A stretch of DNA of 64,000 nt from Cafeteria roenbergensis (lineage: Eukaryota > Sar > Bigyra > Bicosoecida > Cafeteriaceae): assembly GCA_008330645.1 (NCBI GenBank), contig VLTN01000002.1:1054001-1118000 (forward strand). Direction: 5' to 3'. The notes beneath the pieces were generated by a model. It was not told the DNA's origin. It saw only the letters and a program-made list of their open reading frames with translations, and ran no database searches. Of the stretch, positions 33,865 through 45,900 are shown piece after piece. A program made the translations under genes and the position numbers. Numbering within the stretch: position 1 is the first letter of the stretch; every line of letters starts with the position of its first letter.

Positions 33865-36402
33865 CTACCCAAACTCCCAGTCGGAGCCGGCAGAAGACCT
33901 TCTCACCATGGGCTCGTCCGCTCCGGAACCGCCCAGGGACGACCCATCGCTCGGCTGGGCCACGAAGCTGAAGTCAAGCGCTTCACCATAGTCATCGCCA
34001 ACGGCCTCTGCGAAGTCGACAGCGGCTGACGACGGAGCAGCATCCCGGGTGGCAGGCTCCTGACGCTGGGGGCTTGCTTGGGCTGTGTGCATTGCGGCCG
34101 CGAAGCCGGGATGGCGGAGCACCGATGTGCTCAAGGCTCGAGGGTGAGGAGCGCGTCTCGCCCGTGGAGGCACAGGGCCAGCCATGGTGTGCGGACCGAG
34201 CGGTGCCCTCGCGCCTGCCTGCTCCGGGAGGCGCGCGGCAGCTTCTGGGCCGTCGGCAGAGGTCCGTGGATGCTGCTGCAGCTGCTGCTCCTGCGCCAGC
34301 GCCAGCTGCCCCGTGGCGCCGTCGCCTCCGCGTTCTGTCTCGTCACCACCTGCAGGCACACCAGCTGCCAGCATCCCGCTGGTTTCTGGTTGCGTCGGAA
34401 GTGGGAATCGCGGGGGCTGGCGGGAGGCGAGGCTGCTAACGACGCGCCTTGCCTCCGCCTCCCTGGCCTCGCGTGCGGCAGACGTGGGGGCGTCGTCCGA
34501 CACGGCCCGCAGAATGGGTACACCCGAGGCGCATGTCGCGCCCAAGGTCTCGCCTGCGAATTCTGAACTACGCTGCCCAGGGCCCTGTCCGGCGCCGCGC
34601 GTCGCGTCGGCGCCTGCCTCAAGCTGGCGTCCTGCTGCCACCGAGCCAGGCTGTCGCGCTGCCCGTGGCGCGAGCTCCTGCACCGATTTTCCTGGAAGGA
34701 GTTGCCTGAGCGAGCGCGAGGACCTCGCTCGCAGCGCAGACGCCGGTAGGCCGTAGCTCCGCAGCATGGCGCGAGCGTCGAGCTCGTCCTGGCTGGCCAC
34801 GGGTCTCATGCGCGCGGGCGCCGCAGCTGCAGCCGCAGCGGCGGGGGCCATGCCTCGGGCCGTCAGGAGGGCCAGGGCAAAGTCATCCTCCTCCTCTTCG
34901 TCCCCAGAGTCCCACTGGCCGAGGCGGGAGCCGTTGCCGCTCCCGCCAGAGGACACGCTGGATCCCATGCCGCCACCCCCATTGCCGCTCCTCCCAGGGT
35001 CTGCCGGCGAGCCTCCCGCGGGCCCCCCTCCGGGGTCCATCAGCAAGCCATCGGCAGCGGTGGGAGATGGTGCCAAGGGCCTGGGGTCAGCCCCTGCGTT
35101 GAGTACGAGGCTTGCAGGCGATCCAAGGGCGGCTGGGGCGTCGTGGCCCGGCACCCCAGCGTGCGCCCGGGCGCCGGTAGCATGCGCTCGTCCCAAGCTG
35201 CGATGAGAACGCCCCGCGCTCACCCCCAGCCCTGCGAGCGGCGGGGGCGGGGCGCAGCACGCATCGGACGCCCCGCAGCTGACGCAGCCAAGCGTACGGC
35301 GCAGCAGCGCCCCCACCTGCCGCCTGACGGAGGTCGTTCCCACGATGAACACGACACAGTTGAGGATGCCCTGAGCAGGCCCGAGGAAGCCCGCGAACGT
35401 GCCCACGAGGCTGCCTGGGACCACCTGGGCGTGCCCGGGGTACTTGGGGTTGTCGCGCAGTCCAATGTTGAGCCGGAGGAGGAGGGGGAAGACCGTGCAT
35501 GCCAGGTAAATGGCGGGGTACAGATGGAACCCCGCCAGCCGGCACGGGCTTGAGCGCACGCAAGCCAGGCACCCGTTGCGCGCCCGGCCGGAGAGCTCCG
35601 AGCGGCGCTGGCCTGCGCTGGTAAAGACGCAGTGGTAGCAGCAGCAGACCCGCAAGCAAGCCCGGTGCGCGCACCAGCCGCACCGAGACACGGGGTGTCT
35701 GCGAGACCCTTGCGCCGACAGGTCCTCATCGGCCACGTCAACGGTTGCGCTCGCGGCATCGGCAGCACACACGTGACCCGACACCCGCAGGTAGACGCCC
35801 ACAACATAAGCCATGACGGCGAGCTTCGGGATGTAGAGCCATACGAAGGGCTGCTCGCCGGCCAGCCCGTCGTCCAGCCAGCACATGCCGCCGATGAACA
35901 TGGGCCTGGACGGCCCCGGGATCAGGGGGATGCCCAGCGCAAGGGGGAGGACCCACGACGCATGGTAGAACCAGTAGCGGCGGCGCGCGAACGAGCCGGT
36001 CACCTCTTTGCGAATGTTGATGGCCAGCATCAGAAGCTCGGTGGCCAGGCAGGCCGTCCAAGCCGCAGAGATCAGCGGGGTCAGGGCCAGTAGCCAGGCT
36101 TGAACAACACACAGCGTGTCGTCGGGGCTGGTGTCCGGCGACAGGAACAGGGAGAGCACCCACGAGACGCCCACGAGCAAGTCTGACACGGCCAGGAAGC
36201 ACACTTGGAGCAGGTACCCCCCGATCAGGGCCTTCACCTTGCGCTCGACGCTGGCCGACCCGTCAGCGGACCGCCACTGCTCGGAGGAATACACTACGAA
36301 CGAAACAATCAGCACGAGGCTCCCCAGTGCAGACAGCGCGCCGCAAATGCCGGAGATGAGCTGCATGGAGCCGATAAAGGCCGCGGAGGCCGCAAAGTCC
36401 AT
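33865..36402 (-). CDS. cAMP receptor-like GPCR (class E / Dicty_CAR type) with long tail
   Basis: One exon, 845 residues. Seven hydrophobic helices occupy residues 1-380: LISGICGALSALGSLVLIVSF, YLLQVCFLAVSDLLVGVSWVL, VVQAWLLALTPLISAAWTACL, WVLPLALGIPLIPG, the MCWLDDGLAG...VWLYIPKLAVMAYVVGVYL segment, PAIYLACTVFPLLLRLNIGL and GPAQGILNCVVFIVG. Asp in SDLLVG of helix 2 and the CWLDD extracellular-loop Cys are typical of slime-mould cAMP receptor-like GPCRs. Loop 3 is long, Cys-rich and basic (about residues 215-290). The cytosolic tail of about 450 residues is disordered and Ser-rich, a likely target of kinases and arrestins. The ligand is unknown. It is divergent from the VPS13B-like gene, 516 bp between starts. 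Confidence 0.77.
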   Translation of the reverse strand: MDFAASAAFIGSMQLISGICGALSALGSLVLIVSFVVYSSEQWRSADGSASVERKVKALIGGYLLQVCFLAVSDLLVGVSWVLSLFLSPDTSPDDTLCVVQAWLLALTPLISAAWTACLATELLMLAINIRKEVTGSFARRRYWFYHASWVLPLALGIPLIPGPSRPMFIGGMCWLDDGLAGEQPFVWLYIPKLAVMAYVVGVYLRVSGHVCAADAASATVDVADEDLSAQGSRRHPVSRCGWCAHRACLRVCCCYHCVFTSAGQRRSELSGRARNGCLACVRSSPCRLAGFHLYPAIYLACTVFPLLLRLNIGLRDNPKYPGHAQVVPGSLVGTFAGFLGPAQGILNCVVFIVGTTSVRRQVGALLRRTLGCVSCGASDACCAPPPPLAGLGVSAGRSHRSLGRAHATGARAHAGVPGHDAPAALGSPASLVLNAGADPRPLAPSPTAADGLLMDPGGGPAGGSPADPGRSGNGGGGMGSSVSSGGSGNGSRLGQWDSGDEEEEDDFALALLTARGMAPAAAAAAAAPARMRPVASQDELDARAMLRSYGLPASALRARSSRSLRQLLPGKSVQELAPRAARQPGSVAAGRQLEAGADATRGAGQGPGQRSSEFAGETLGATCASGVPILRAVSDDAPTSAAREAREAEARRVVSSLASRQPPRFPLPTQPETSGMLAAGVPAGGDETERGGDGATGQLALAQEQQLQQHPRTSADGPEAAARLPEQAGARAPLGPHTMAGPVPPRARRAPHPRALSTSVLRHPGFAAAMHTAQASPQRQEPATRDAAPSSAAVDFAEAVGDDYGEALDFSFVAQPSDGSSLGGSGADEPMVRRSSAGSDWEFG

Positions 36403-36918
36403 CCTCGCGCAGCCAGTGAGGGCGGCGTTGCGACACAGGTCCCGTCGCCAAGATCGAGCTGGCCCGACCAGCCCTCAAGGCAAGGCTCGTGGAGGGCGGG
36501 GCTGCGCCTGACTTGCCGCCTCAAGAACTGCTCGCAGAGCTGCTTGACCCGCCGTGGCCACCTCCGCAGGACCACCGGCCGCACGTGGAACCTCCAGCCA
36601 GGCCCGCGGGGTGGAAGGCCGGCTGCTGGGGCGGGGGGCGCTGGGCGCAGTGCGTGCGGTCCACTGCGAGCAGCGTCAGCCCGATCATATTCACGGCCGC
36701 AAGCATGGGGGATTCCAGGCCCGCGACAGCCAAGCATTGAGTGTCGGACTCAGCTCTGCGCACGGCGGGCTCGCGCGCGAGCCTATGCCACCGCGCCCGC
36801 ACCGGCTGTCCCTCACACGCGCGCAGCCCGGCCGAGCAGAGTCTGGCCGTGGCTCTGGCCCGGGCAGCGGGCGGCGTGCGCCCGGACCGGGCGGTTGCCG
36901 CAGCGTGCATCGAGCAGC
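36403..36918. promoter_or_regulatory. Divergent intergenic region
   Basis: These 516 bp lie between the start codons of the GPCR gene (-) and the VPS13B-like gene (+), and must contain both promoters. The VPS13B frame stays open across it, but the chorein domain begins right at ATG 36919, so I treat the upstream part as non-coding. No clear TATA or other motif is seen. Confidence 0.45.
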
Positions 36919-39900
36919 ATGGGCGGCCTTGTGAGCTCGCAGCTGCGCTCGGTGCTCTCCCGGTACGTCACGAACATTTCGCTCGATGGTGTGGGTCTGC
37001 TTGGATCGGATATTGTGCTGAACGACCTGGAGCTGCGAGTGGGGATGCTGGGGGAGCTGCTCCCGCCTGGTGCTCCCATTCGGCTCGTGCGTGGCCACGT
37101 TCAGCAGCTGCGGCTGCAAATCCCGTGGGCGTCGTTGATGTCGTCCCCGGCGCGAGTGTGGCTCGAAGGGGTGTCTGTTGCCGTGCGCGCCGCGTCGCCT
37201 GCCGAGGTGAGCGGCCAGCTGGCGGCCGCAAGCGGCGCGCCGGCTTCAACTCGCGGAGCGGCTGGGCGCTCGGCGTCCGGCAGCCCCGAGCCTCGCGCGC
37301 TGGAACACGCTGGTGGCTCCAGCTTGCACGCAGCGACTGGGTCGGGCGACAGTGGTGGCAACGGCCCAGACGGGGCGCGCGGCGCAGCTGCGGCTGAGGC
37401 GCCAGCGTTGCCCGGCTCTGGCGGCTGGATGGCTTCGGCACTGCGCAGGGTGCTTTCGTCAGCTGAGCTGCGACTGAAGGGCCTTGCTGTGCGCTTCATC
37501 GACGGGGATAGGCAGGCCGTCCTCCTCATCCGAGAGGCAGCCCTGCTCAACGCGGATCCCTGGCTGGACTGGCGCAGCGGCACCGGGGCCAGCGCCGCGG
37601 AAGCGCGCTCGTCGGCGCCTGCCAGGCGGCCTGCCGGCACTGCGGTGGCTCTCCGTCCAGGAGCCCGGCTTGCATTCAAGCGGCTCAGAGTTGGGGGAGT
37701 CTTGGTGGTGGTGGAACGGGCCTCCGGAGCGGGGGCAGCCGGGATTCGATCGACCGCCAGCCTCGGGCGCAGCCGCCAGGGCAGCAGCCGCCAGGGCAGC
37801 AGCCGCCAGGGCAGCAGCCGCCAGGGCAGCAGCCGCCAGGGCAGCAGCCGCCAGGGCAGCAGCCGCCAGGGCAGCAGCCGCCAGGGCAGCAGCCGCCAGG
37901 GCGACGCAGGCAGTCGCGCACGCACCCGGGCCCGTGTCCCAAGCACCGGCGTCGGCGCCGCTCCTGCTGAATCTGATGGCCACACGGGCTCAGCGCTCGG
38001 GCGCCGAACCGATCCGGCCTCTGCGCCATTTTCGTCCCCAGTGAAGCCGCGGAAGCTCCACGACGACCGGCAGATGACGGACCATGCAATGGGCTCGGGC
38101 GGGACCTCGGTCGGCTCGGAGCGGCAGAGCCGGCGGTCGAGGTCTGGCGGTTCGGCGGTGCTCGTCGGCATGGCCATCGCAGAGGGCGACGCTGAGTCTG
38201 GCAGTGACGACTCCGAAGCCGTGAGCGAGGGCGATTCCAACGAATCGCACGAGTCTAGCGCACTGGCGCACGCTGACATCTCGGCGTTCGCGACGGGCGA
38301 GGTGTTTGCCAAGCCGACAGCCTCCTATGCACGCAGCACCTCGTCGTCTGCGTGGGCGACAAGCCGTCGCTCCCGGAGCGGAAGTGCTGCGAGTGGCTCT
38401 GCCGGGAGCTCACCGAGCGCACGTGGCCCGCCTGGACCCGATGCCGCAGTGGGCTCGCCAGCCGCGCCCATGGCAAGCGCAAGCGACCCTGCAGTCGGTG
38501 GAGGCGCCGCGGGACGCTCACAGCCGATGGTGTCCGTTCCCTGGCTCGAGGCGAGGATGACACTTCGAGTCGATGACCCGGCGGCCTCGCCTCTGCATGC
38601 GCTGCTGCCGGCGGCTTCTCCGGACGCGTGGATGGCTGCCGCGAGGGCCGTTGGAATGGCTGACTGCTTGCCCGCGTCTGAAAGGCAGCCGGTTGAGGAC
38701 TGCGACGAGAGACCGCGGGCGGCCGCGGAGTCTGCCGGGGCGCACGCACGCGCCTCGCCGCGCCAGGCGCCGCCGGGGCAGAGCCTGGAGCGCAGCGCGT
38801 CGCAGTCGCGCATGTCGCCCGCGGGGGAGGGGGCGGGATCCGGAGGGTTTGCGTCGTTCTGGTTCGGGGGTCTGTGGGACGACGCCGCCGACACGCGCGA
38901 GCTTCTGGCGGGCGCTCAACGCCCACGGACGCTTCAAGAGCTGGCCGACGACGGGGTATTGCCCCCCATGGGGTGGCTTGCGATCGACGGCAAGGTGTCG
39001 GGGCCGCGGTCTTCGTCGCTCTGGGGCCACCTTCAGCACCCCGCGCTGGCAGAGATTGCAGCCAGCCACCAACCGCGCAATGACAACGGACCAAGCGCCA
39101 GTGCCCGGCCCCTCAAGCCTCGCGCAGTTGCCAGGCGCTCAGGCGCTCCCTATGGCACAGATTGCGACGACTCGGGCTGGGATTCTGGCGCCGACAGCGA
39201 GGGCCCCGGCCGCAGAGCAGCGGCCGCCGTGGCCACCGGTGCAGCAGAGGCCCACGGCGACGAGGGCGACGACGATTTGGTCGAGCGGGCTCCGGAGTCA
39301 GGGAGCGACGACCCGCTGCCTGTGGACTCTCTGCTCCCAGCAGTCGCACCCACCGCCGCCGAGCTAGCCAGCCGCACGGTCGGCGGCGCAGCGGATGCTT
39401 TGGCCGAGGCTGCTGACCCCACTGGCGGGCTGACGGGGGCTGCGAGTAGCGCAGGTGTTGTCACTAGCAACGGGCGGCCAGCCCTTTTGCTCGCAGCATT
39501 TGACGTTCGTGTCCCTGAAATAAGCGTGACCGTCTCCCGGCAGCAGATTGAGTCGCTGCGGCTGCTCGTTGGCGCGCTCAGGCCCGCGCCGGAGGAACAG
39601 GCCCCGCCGACCGCAGCTGCTGCTGGGGGCGCCGCGAGCGCGGCAGGCCCTCAAGACGGCGCCGGCCTGCCGAGCGTGGACCAAGACACAACTGCGCCCT
39701 CGGGGACTCGGGCAAGAGTTATGGCGTCGCCTGAAGGCGACGTTGACAACTTTCGCCGCGGATCTGCTGCCTGCCCGAAGGCAGCCCCGCTGGCAGGCCT
39801 GCCGACGGCACCCGTTGCAGCCGATCATCCGGGGTGCGGACCTGACGCGGAGCCAAGCTTGCGCCTCCGGGCCAGAGAGGAGCGGCAGAGGCGACGACTC

Positions 39901-42900
39901 GCTCGGGCGCGGCAGCGTGCGGGCACGAGCTTCATGGCAATGATGCTCGGCCTGGAAGAGGACGAGGCAGGCCTGGATGAGGGCAGCCGTGACGGGGCGC
40001 CCAGCGACTCCAGCGAAGATGGTCGCTCCGAGTCCGATTGCGCAGCCGACCAAAGCGCGGTTGCGTCGCCCGGCGTTCGCGCCGGTTCGGCGCCAGACTC
40101 CGGACTCCATGCCGGCGGCGCCCAGCTTCACGGCGATGCGAGAGTGCAGCCTTCGGCCTCCGCTGCGCGCCAGCCTGCTGACAGCGCCATCACTCTCGCC
40201 CACCTGCCGCAGCTCCTCTGGACGCAGGCCAACGTCGGGATCATCGACATCTCGCTCGTTGATGACTCGGATGGCGACTTGTCAGCAGCGGCATTTTCTG
40301 CCGCGTTGAGGCAGGGCGAGCGGCCAACGGCTGCCTCGGTTCCTTGCGGCTCGCCAGTTACCCCTGTGCGGAGCAGGAGGGCCGTGTCCCGACTCGGCGC
40401 CGGCACTGCCGCCGCATCCGACGCCCAGGCCCCTGCGCTTCCGGGCCGAGCTGCGCGGGGTCCGCGGAGCTTGAGCTTCCACAGCGGCGCTTCGGGAGTC
40501 AGCGCGGCCTCCCCCAGGCACCGCCTCATGTGGGTGCCGGTCCACGGCATCGGCCTCGTGCCCGTTGACAGCAGCAAAGACCCTTCTCGCGCAGCTTCCC
40601 CGAAAGAGTGCTCCGGTCCAGTGGCTGCCGACAGTCCTTCGCCTGTAGTCACTGCAACAGCTGGCGCATTGAAACTGACGTCTGCCGTGTGGATGCCGGG
40701 AAGGCCGTGGAGTGGCCTGGGCGGCGCCGAGGCGCCGCGGACACGCGCCTCGGCCGGCAGCGCCCCCGCGACCGCACACCCCGCGAAGCAGGGCATCATC
40801 GTGGACACAACCGCCTCCCTGGGCTTTGCTGCACTGGGAGCCAGCTGCGAGCCGCTTGTGGAGCTTGGAACTTGGGCCAGCCCTTCGAAACCCGTGGTCC
40901 CTGCCACGGCGCGGGACCCCGTGACCACGGGCCCCGTGGTTGCCCCATGGGCAGAGCCCCGAGCGCGTAGTGGCGGCGCCAATCTGCCGTGGGTCGCGAT
41001 GCGGCCCGCCAACTCAGCGACAGCAGGCGCCGCTGCGGGCCTCTTCCTGGACCACGGCTTCGAGGCCTCGACGTCGGACGGCAGGCCAGCCGGGTCCGCC
41101 TTGTCGGTGGCCGTTCAGCTGTCGTTCCCATCCGGGTCCCTCGCTGACGCAGAGGCAGCGCTTGAGCGAATCGAGGGAACTGTGGGGGCGCTTGGCGGGG
41201 ACCAGGGCGGCCGTCAGGCCAGCTCGGCGCAAACTCTGCAGTCCGCGCTCGCTGCGACTGACAGGGCAAGTCGCCTGGGCATGTCGGTTGCCGTTGCGGT
41301 TGGCTCTGGCGCAATCAGCGCTGCCGGGACTGCTGCTGCTGCGGTCAATGCTGCCAGCTCCGCTGCTGCAGCTGCTGCTGCGGCGCTGGACACGGATGCG
41401 CCAAGCCCTGGCGATGCTCGGCAGAGGTCGGACGCTTTGCAACAAGCGTCGGCTTCGAACTTCAACGAGGCCGTGGCCGATGGGCCTCGGTCTGCGCTGC
41501 ACGGCGGCGACGGCAGGCAGGGGTTCCTGGATTCCCCCTCTGGAAGCGCCTTCAGCCCGCTTGCTGGCGCCACAGCATCGCTCGCGTCTGAAGGATCTGA
41601 ATCCACAATCGAGGACCCTCACTGGGAAAGCGTCGAACTGAGCGTGTCTGCATCGGCTGGCCACCTGACGGTGCTGGCAGACAACGCTCTCACCGGCATC
41701 ACGGCCGCCATTCACAACATTGCGTTGCCCCTGCTTGTCGAAGACGTGGCCCAAGTCTCCGAGGGCGACGCAGCGATCAAGGAGAGCGGCGGTAGGCCGC
41801 CGCAGCTGCGCTTGAGCGGAGCAGTGAAGTGCACCACCATTGCTGTCGGTGTTCGTCTGCCATGCGAGGCCCCGACTCGGGACTTGGTGTCCACGGTATG
41901 GGCCACCGTCAGCAATCTGGCAGCAGCTGGGAAGCTGCGGCAGCGGGGTGTGGGCTTCGAGCGACAAGAGGTTTCGTCCATGGAGGCGTCTGCGCAGCGG
42001 CTTCGGCTCAGTGTTCAGCACGTCGATTCGGCGGAAAGTGTGTCCCAGCAGTCCTTGCTGTCGCTTCGCCAAGGCGCCGTGTCCGGATTTGCCGCCATGC
42101 GCGCCAATCGGTCAAGTTTCGGGTCGCAGAGCGCTGTGGATTCTGTCTCGTTGGCATTGTCAGCGCGAGAGTGCGCGACTCTCGCAATGGCGTGGCAACA
42201 GGTTGCAGCTCTCGTTGACGCTGCCTCTCAAGGCGACGTGCCTCTCATCGGGGCAGAATTGCCACGTTGCTCTGTCGCGGCGGCGCGCGGCAGTTGGGAT
42301 CGGCAGGCCTTGAGGGCCCAGATCCGGGGGCTCGAAGCACGACTCAGGGTGCATGGGTTGCTCACTGACTCTGCCTTGTCTGGGCCCTTTGATGCGGCCA
42401 CTTTCGAGGACGGGTGCGACAGCTCTGAGGCACCGATCCTTCCTGAATCTATCTGCGCTTCCGTGCGCGTGCACAGTGTTCTTGGAGACGTCGTGGCCAA
42501 GGCCCCGACCCAAGAGCACCCGGCATCTCCGGCTGTGTTTGCAGCCTCCGGCGAAGCTACGTCATCCCCGGAAACGAAAACGCCAGGCTTGCGCGGAGGA
42601 GGTCCAGACGATGAGGGTCGCTGCACGCCGGGCGTCGAGACGCACATGCCTTGGCTGCTGTGGCCAGCACTGTCCGGCAGCCGCCAGGCCGAGAAGGGCT
42701 CGAGCAGCCAGGCGGGGGCGTCGGGCGCGCCCGTGGCACCCTTGTTGGAGCCAGATTCAGATGCATTGGAAGTCAAAGTGCGATTTCAAGACGCCGCGCA
42801 TCTGCTTGACAGGCCGAAACCGGCCATGTCTCTCCTGGTCGGCGCGCTGCAGCTGGACTTGACGCCTGCGATCAACTGGGCTGCTGCTTCGCTTGCTGCA

Positions 42901-45900
42901 GTCGAGAGTTTGCTGCAGTGCTCTGGCCCCGTTGGCAACGCGCGCGTCGGATTCAAGCCAGAATCGCCGGCCGCCCCTGTGCGAGACGCGGTGGCACCGT
43001 CGTCTGTCCCCGGGCCGACCGAGCTGCCGCAGATGGCTCGGTTGCTCGGAGCGGTCGCAGACCGAACGCGCGGACGCGAGCTCTGTGTCTTTCGAGCAGG
43101 GCCGGTTACAATCGAGGCCGAATCGATGCAAGCTGGCGAAGGGGTGCCGCATCGGGTGTCGGCGCGCGTCGGCAGGGTAGTGGGCACTGCGACCCTGGCC
43201 AAGCTGCTCGGCGACGCCGCCGACGAAGCGGGAGGTGCAACAGTCGTGCGCTTGAGCAGGGAGACAGGTATCTCGCTCCGCACCTCGCTGAGGCTGGAGC
43301 GCCTTTGGACAGCTGTGGCTCCAGCTGTGGCCACACCGCGAAGGGAAGTCGGCCCCGAGGCGCGGCGGTCGAAGCGCACAACCGTCGGCCCTGATGCCCC
43401 TCCTTCCGAGGCGCTCGCTGCATCTCTCGAGGCAGACATCACTTGCGACCTCGCTGTTGCCGTCCACGGTGAGCAAGCAGACGCGGTTCGGATCGATGGG
43501 GGCGTGTGCGCTGACAATGTTGTGGTGGTGGTTCACACCGAGCAGCTGGCCAGGCTGGTGCAAGCGCCGGACCCAAGCCCCGATGTGTTGGCTGGGGCTG
43601 GGGGCCGTTCTCAGGACGCCTCTTCAAGCCGCCACGACCTGTTGTCACGCCTTGAGTGGAACTTGGCGATCAGGGTGAAGACGTTGGAAGGCCTCATCGC
43701 CAACGGAGGCACCTCCGTGGGACCAGGGCCGCCAGCGGGAGTTCTGGTCGACCTGCGAGGGCGCAGCATTGCAGCCAGTGTGGCCGGCTCGGCCACTCGC
43801 GGGCTTGCGCCCAGCCTGGAGCCACTCTCAGAACAGGGATCGCGCCAGTGGCAGGCTGTTGTCGAACTCACTGCGTCAGTCGGGAACTTGGAAGTTGACT
43901 CCCGAGCCAGAGCTGGGGCACTGCAGCTCTTTCGGATCAGCGAGGGAGGCGCGCAAGGGGCGGCAGGCCTCGCAGGGCAGGCGGGTCGAGGCACGCCGCG
44001 TGCCAGCGTCACTGTGCGGGCCTTGTGGGTGGAGGCATTCAACCAAGTCCCGCCGTCGCTGGCGGTCACGTGCAGCTTTGGCCTGGGAGCGATCAAGCTG
44101 TTGCTCTGCCCCCAGGAGCTGTCGGAGCTGCTTTCGCCGCTGCAGCGCGCGTGGCCAGCGACCTCCCCAGCCGCCCAGCCTGTGACTGTCGCACAGGGCC
44201 CGGCAAGCGTGGAGCACGCTGAGGTACCAGGCCCACTTCCACCACATCCGCAACCGCAACTGCAGCCGCCGCCAACATCACCTCATCGCCTTCCGGTTTC
44301 GCTCTCGGTTGGGTTTGACGGCAACGCGGGCCAGCTAAACGTGATGCTGCTGTCGCAGAGGCGTGATGCGACGGACGGCTGGTGTCACGCCCCGCTTGCC
44401 ACAGTATCCGTGGAAGGCTTGCATGCGACCACTGAGGCTGGGTTGCAGGGTGGCAGGGTATCCCAGCGCTCGCCGCCCCCACAGGCGCTTGAGGATTCAG
44501 GCCGCGCCACGCCACTTGCGCCGTGTGGCCGGGCCTCAACGTCGCTCAGCGTCAGCCGCGCTGAGCTCCAAGCTCGCAGCCACCTCAGTGACAAACCTGA
44601 GTGGACACAACTGGTCCGTGTCGAAGGCGTGCGCGCAGGAGTAGACGGGGCAGCAGTCGCCATTCCAGCCCTCGGCGGTGCCGACCAGGCAAGTCAGTCG
44701 CGGGTCCCGTCTATCGCCTCGGCCTCCGGAAGCCGCGGAGCAATGTCACTCCACGTTCGTTCGGTGTTCGTGTCTGCCGACGAGGGCGGCTGGGGCGTGC
44801 TGCAGTCCCTGGGCGGCGTCGCAGCTGAAGCGGGAGGTCTGACGCAAGGAGTCGCTCCCACGGCGCAAGCCTTGCCTGCCAACACCCACGCTGCAAGCGA
44901 CCTTCTTTCGGCAACTTGGTGGCCGTCACTAACGTGCACCCTTCAAGACGTCACTGTGGCAGGCCTCGCTGGTGCCGAGGTCGAAGCTCAAGTGAATGCA
45001 AGACAATTGGCAGTGCGGATTCTGCCCGACTCCGGCCGATCCACTGCCGAAGACCGGACTGCGGCAGCAGCCGAGCGAGATTGGAAGCGCTCTGACTTGC
45101 TCGACCGCGACATGGGTTCATCACCAGCTTTTGCGCTCGCCTCTGCCGAGGTTGGGGATGCATCCGTGGCGATTGGCAGAGTTGAGCGAGACCAGCGTCG
45201 CTCGTCTGCCGGGCCGACCACCCGAAAGTTTCGCGTCGTTGGGCGCCTTCACGCGCCGGTGGGCGACGGAGGCGATGAACTCTCCGACCCGTCGGCCGGC
45301 GGCCCGGGCTTCGGCGTCGCCGCGAGACCCTGCTTCAGGCTCGACGCACAGCTGCGCCTGCAGCCAAGCGAATCTCGGGGTGGTGGTGAAAGGCTTTCAG
45401 TTCAAGCTGCATCCCGGGGCCTGGTGGTTGAAGCTGACTTGTCGGCAGCGCTGGAAGTGTGTTTGCCTCGCGCCGGCAGCGGGGCAGCGACCACGGGCAC
45501 CGCACGGCGATATCTGCGAGGCAACACGCCAACCCCGCCGCGCTCATCAAGCATGGCGAGTGCCCGGCTGGTCGTCGGCCGCGTCGAGAGCTCGACACTG
45601 GCTGCGTTGGCAGGAGCTCCTTGGGAGCCCTCCGCTTGTTCCTCTGTGAGCGTGGCGAGCGCTCGGTTGATGCTCGAGCCAGGCCACGCCGAACACGGTG
45701 CCAGGAGCCACCAGCCAGCCCTCGTGGCGAACGGCCTCCGGGCAAGCACCCGCTTGTACTCGCCAGAGTGGCCCCCGGGCCAAAGCTCAGCGTCCTTCTC
45801 TGTGGCAGACCTGCGAGTTCTTGTCGGCCCCGAGTTGCTGCTCCAGCTGGCGGCAGTGGTGGGCCGGGTTGGGAGCGACGGCGCACCGCTCGCCCCCCCC

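Noticed and set aside
36205-36918. N-terminal extension of about 240 residues of the VPS13B-like frame
   Set aside because: It overlaps the start of the GPCR gene on the other strand, has no domain, and the chorein motif begins immediately at ATG 36919.
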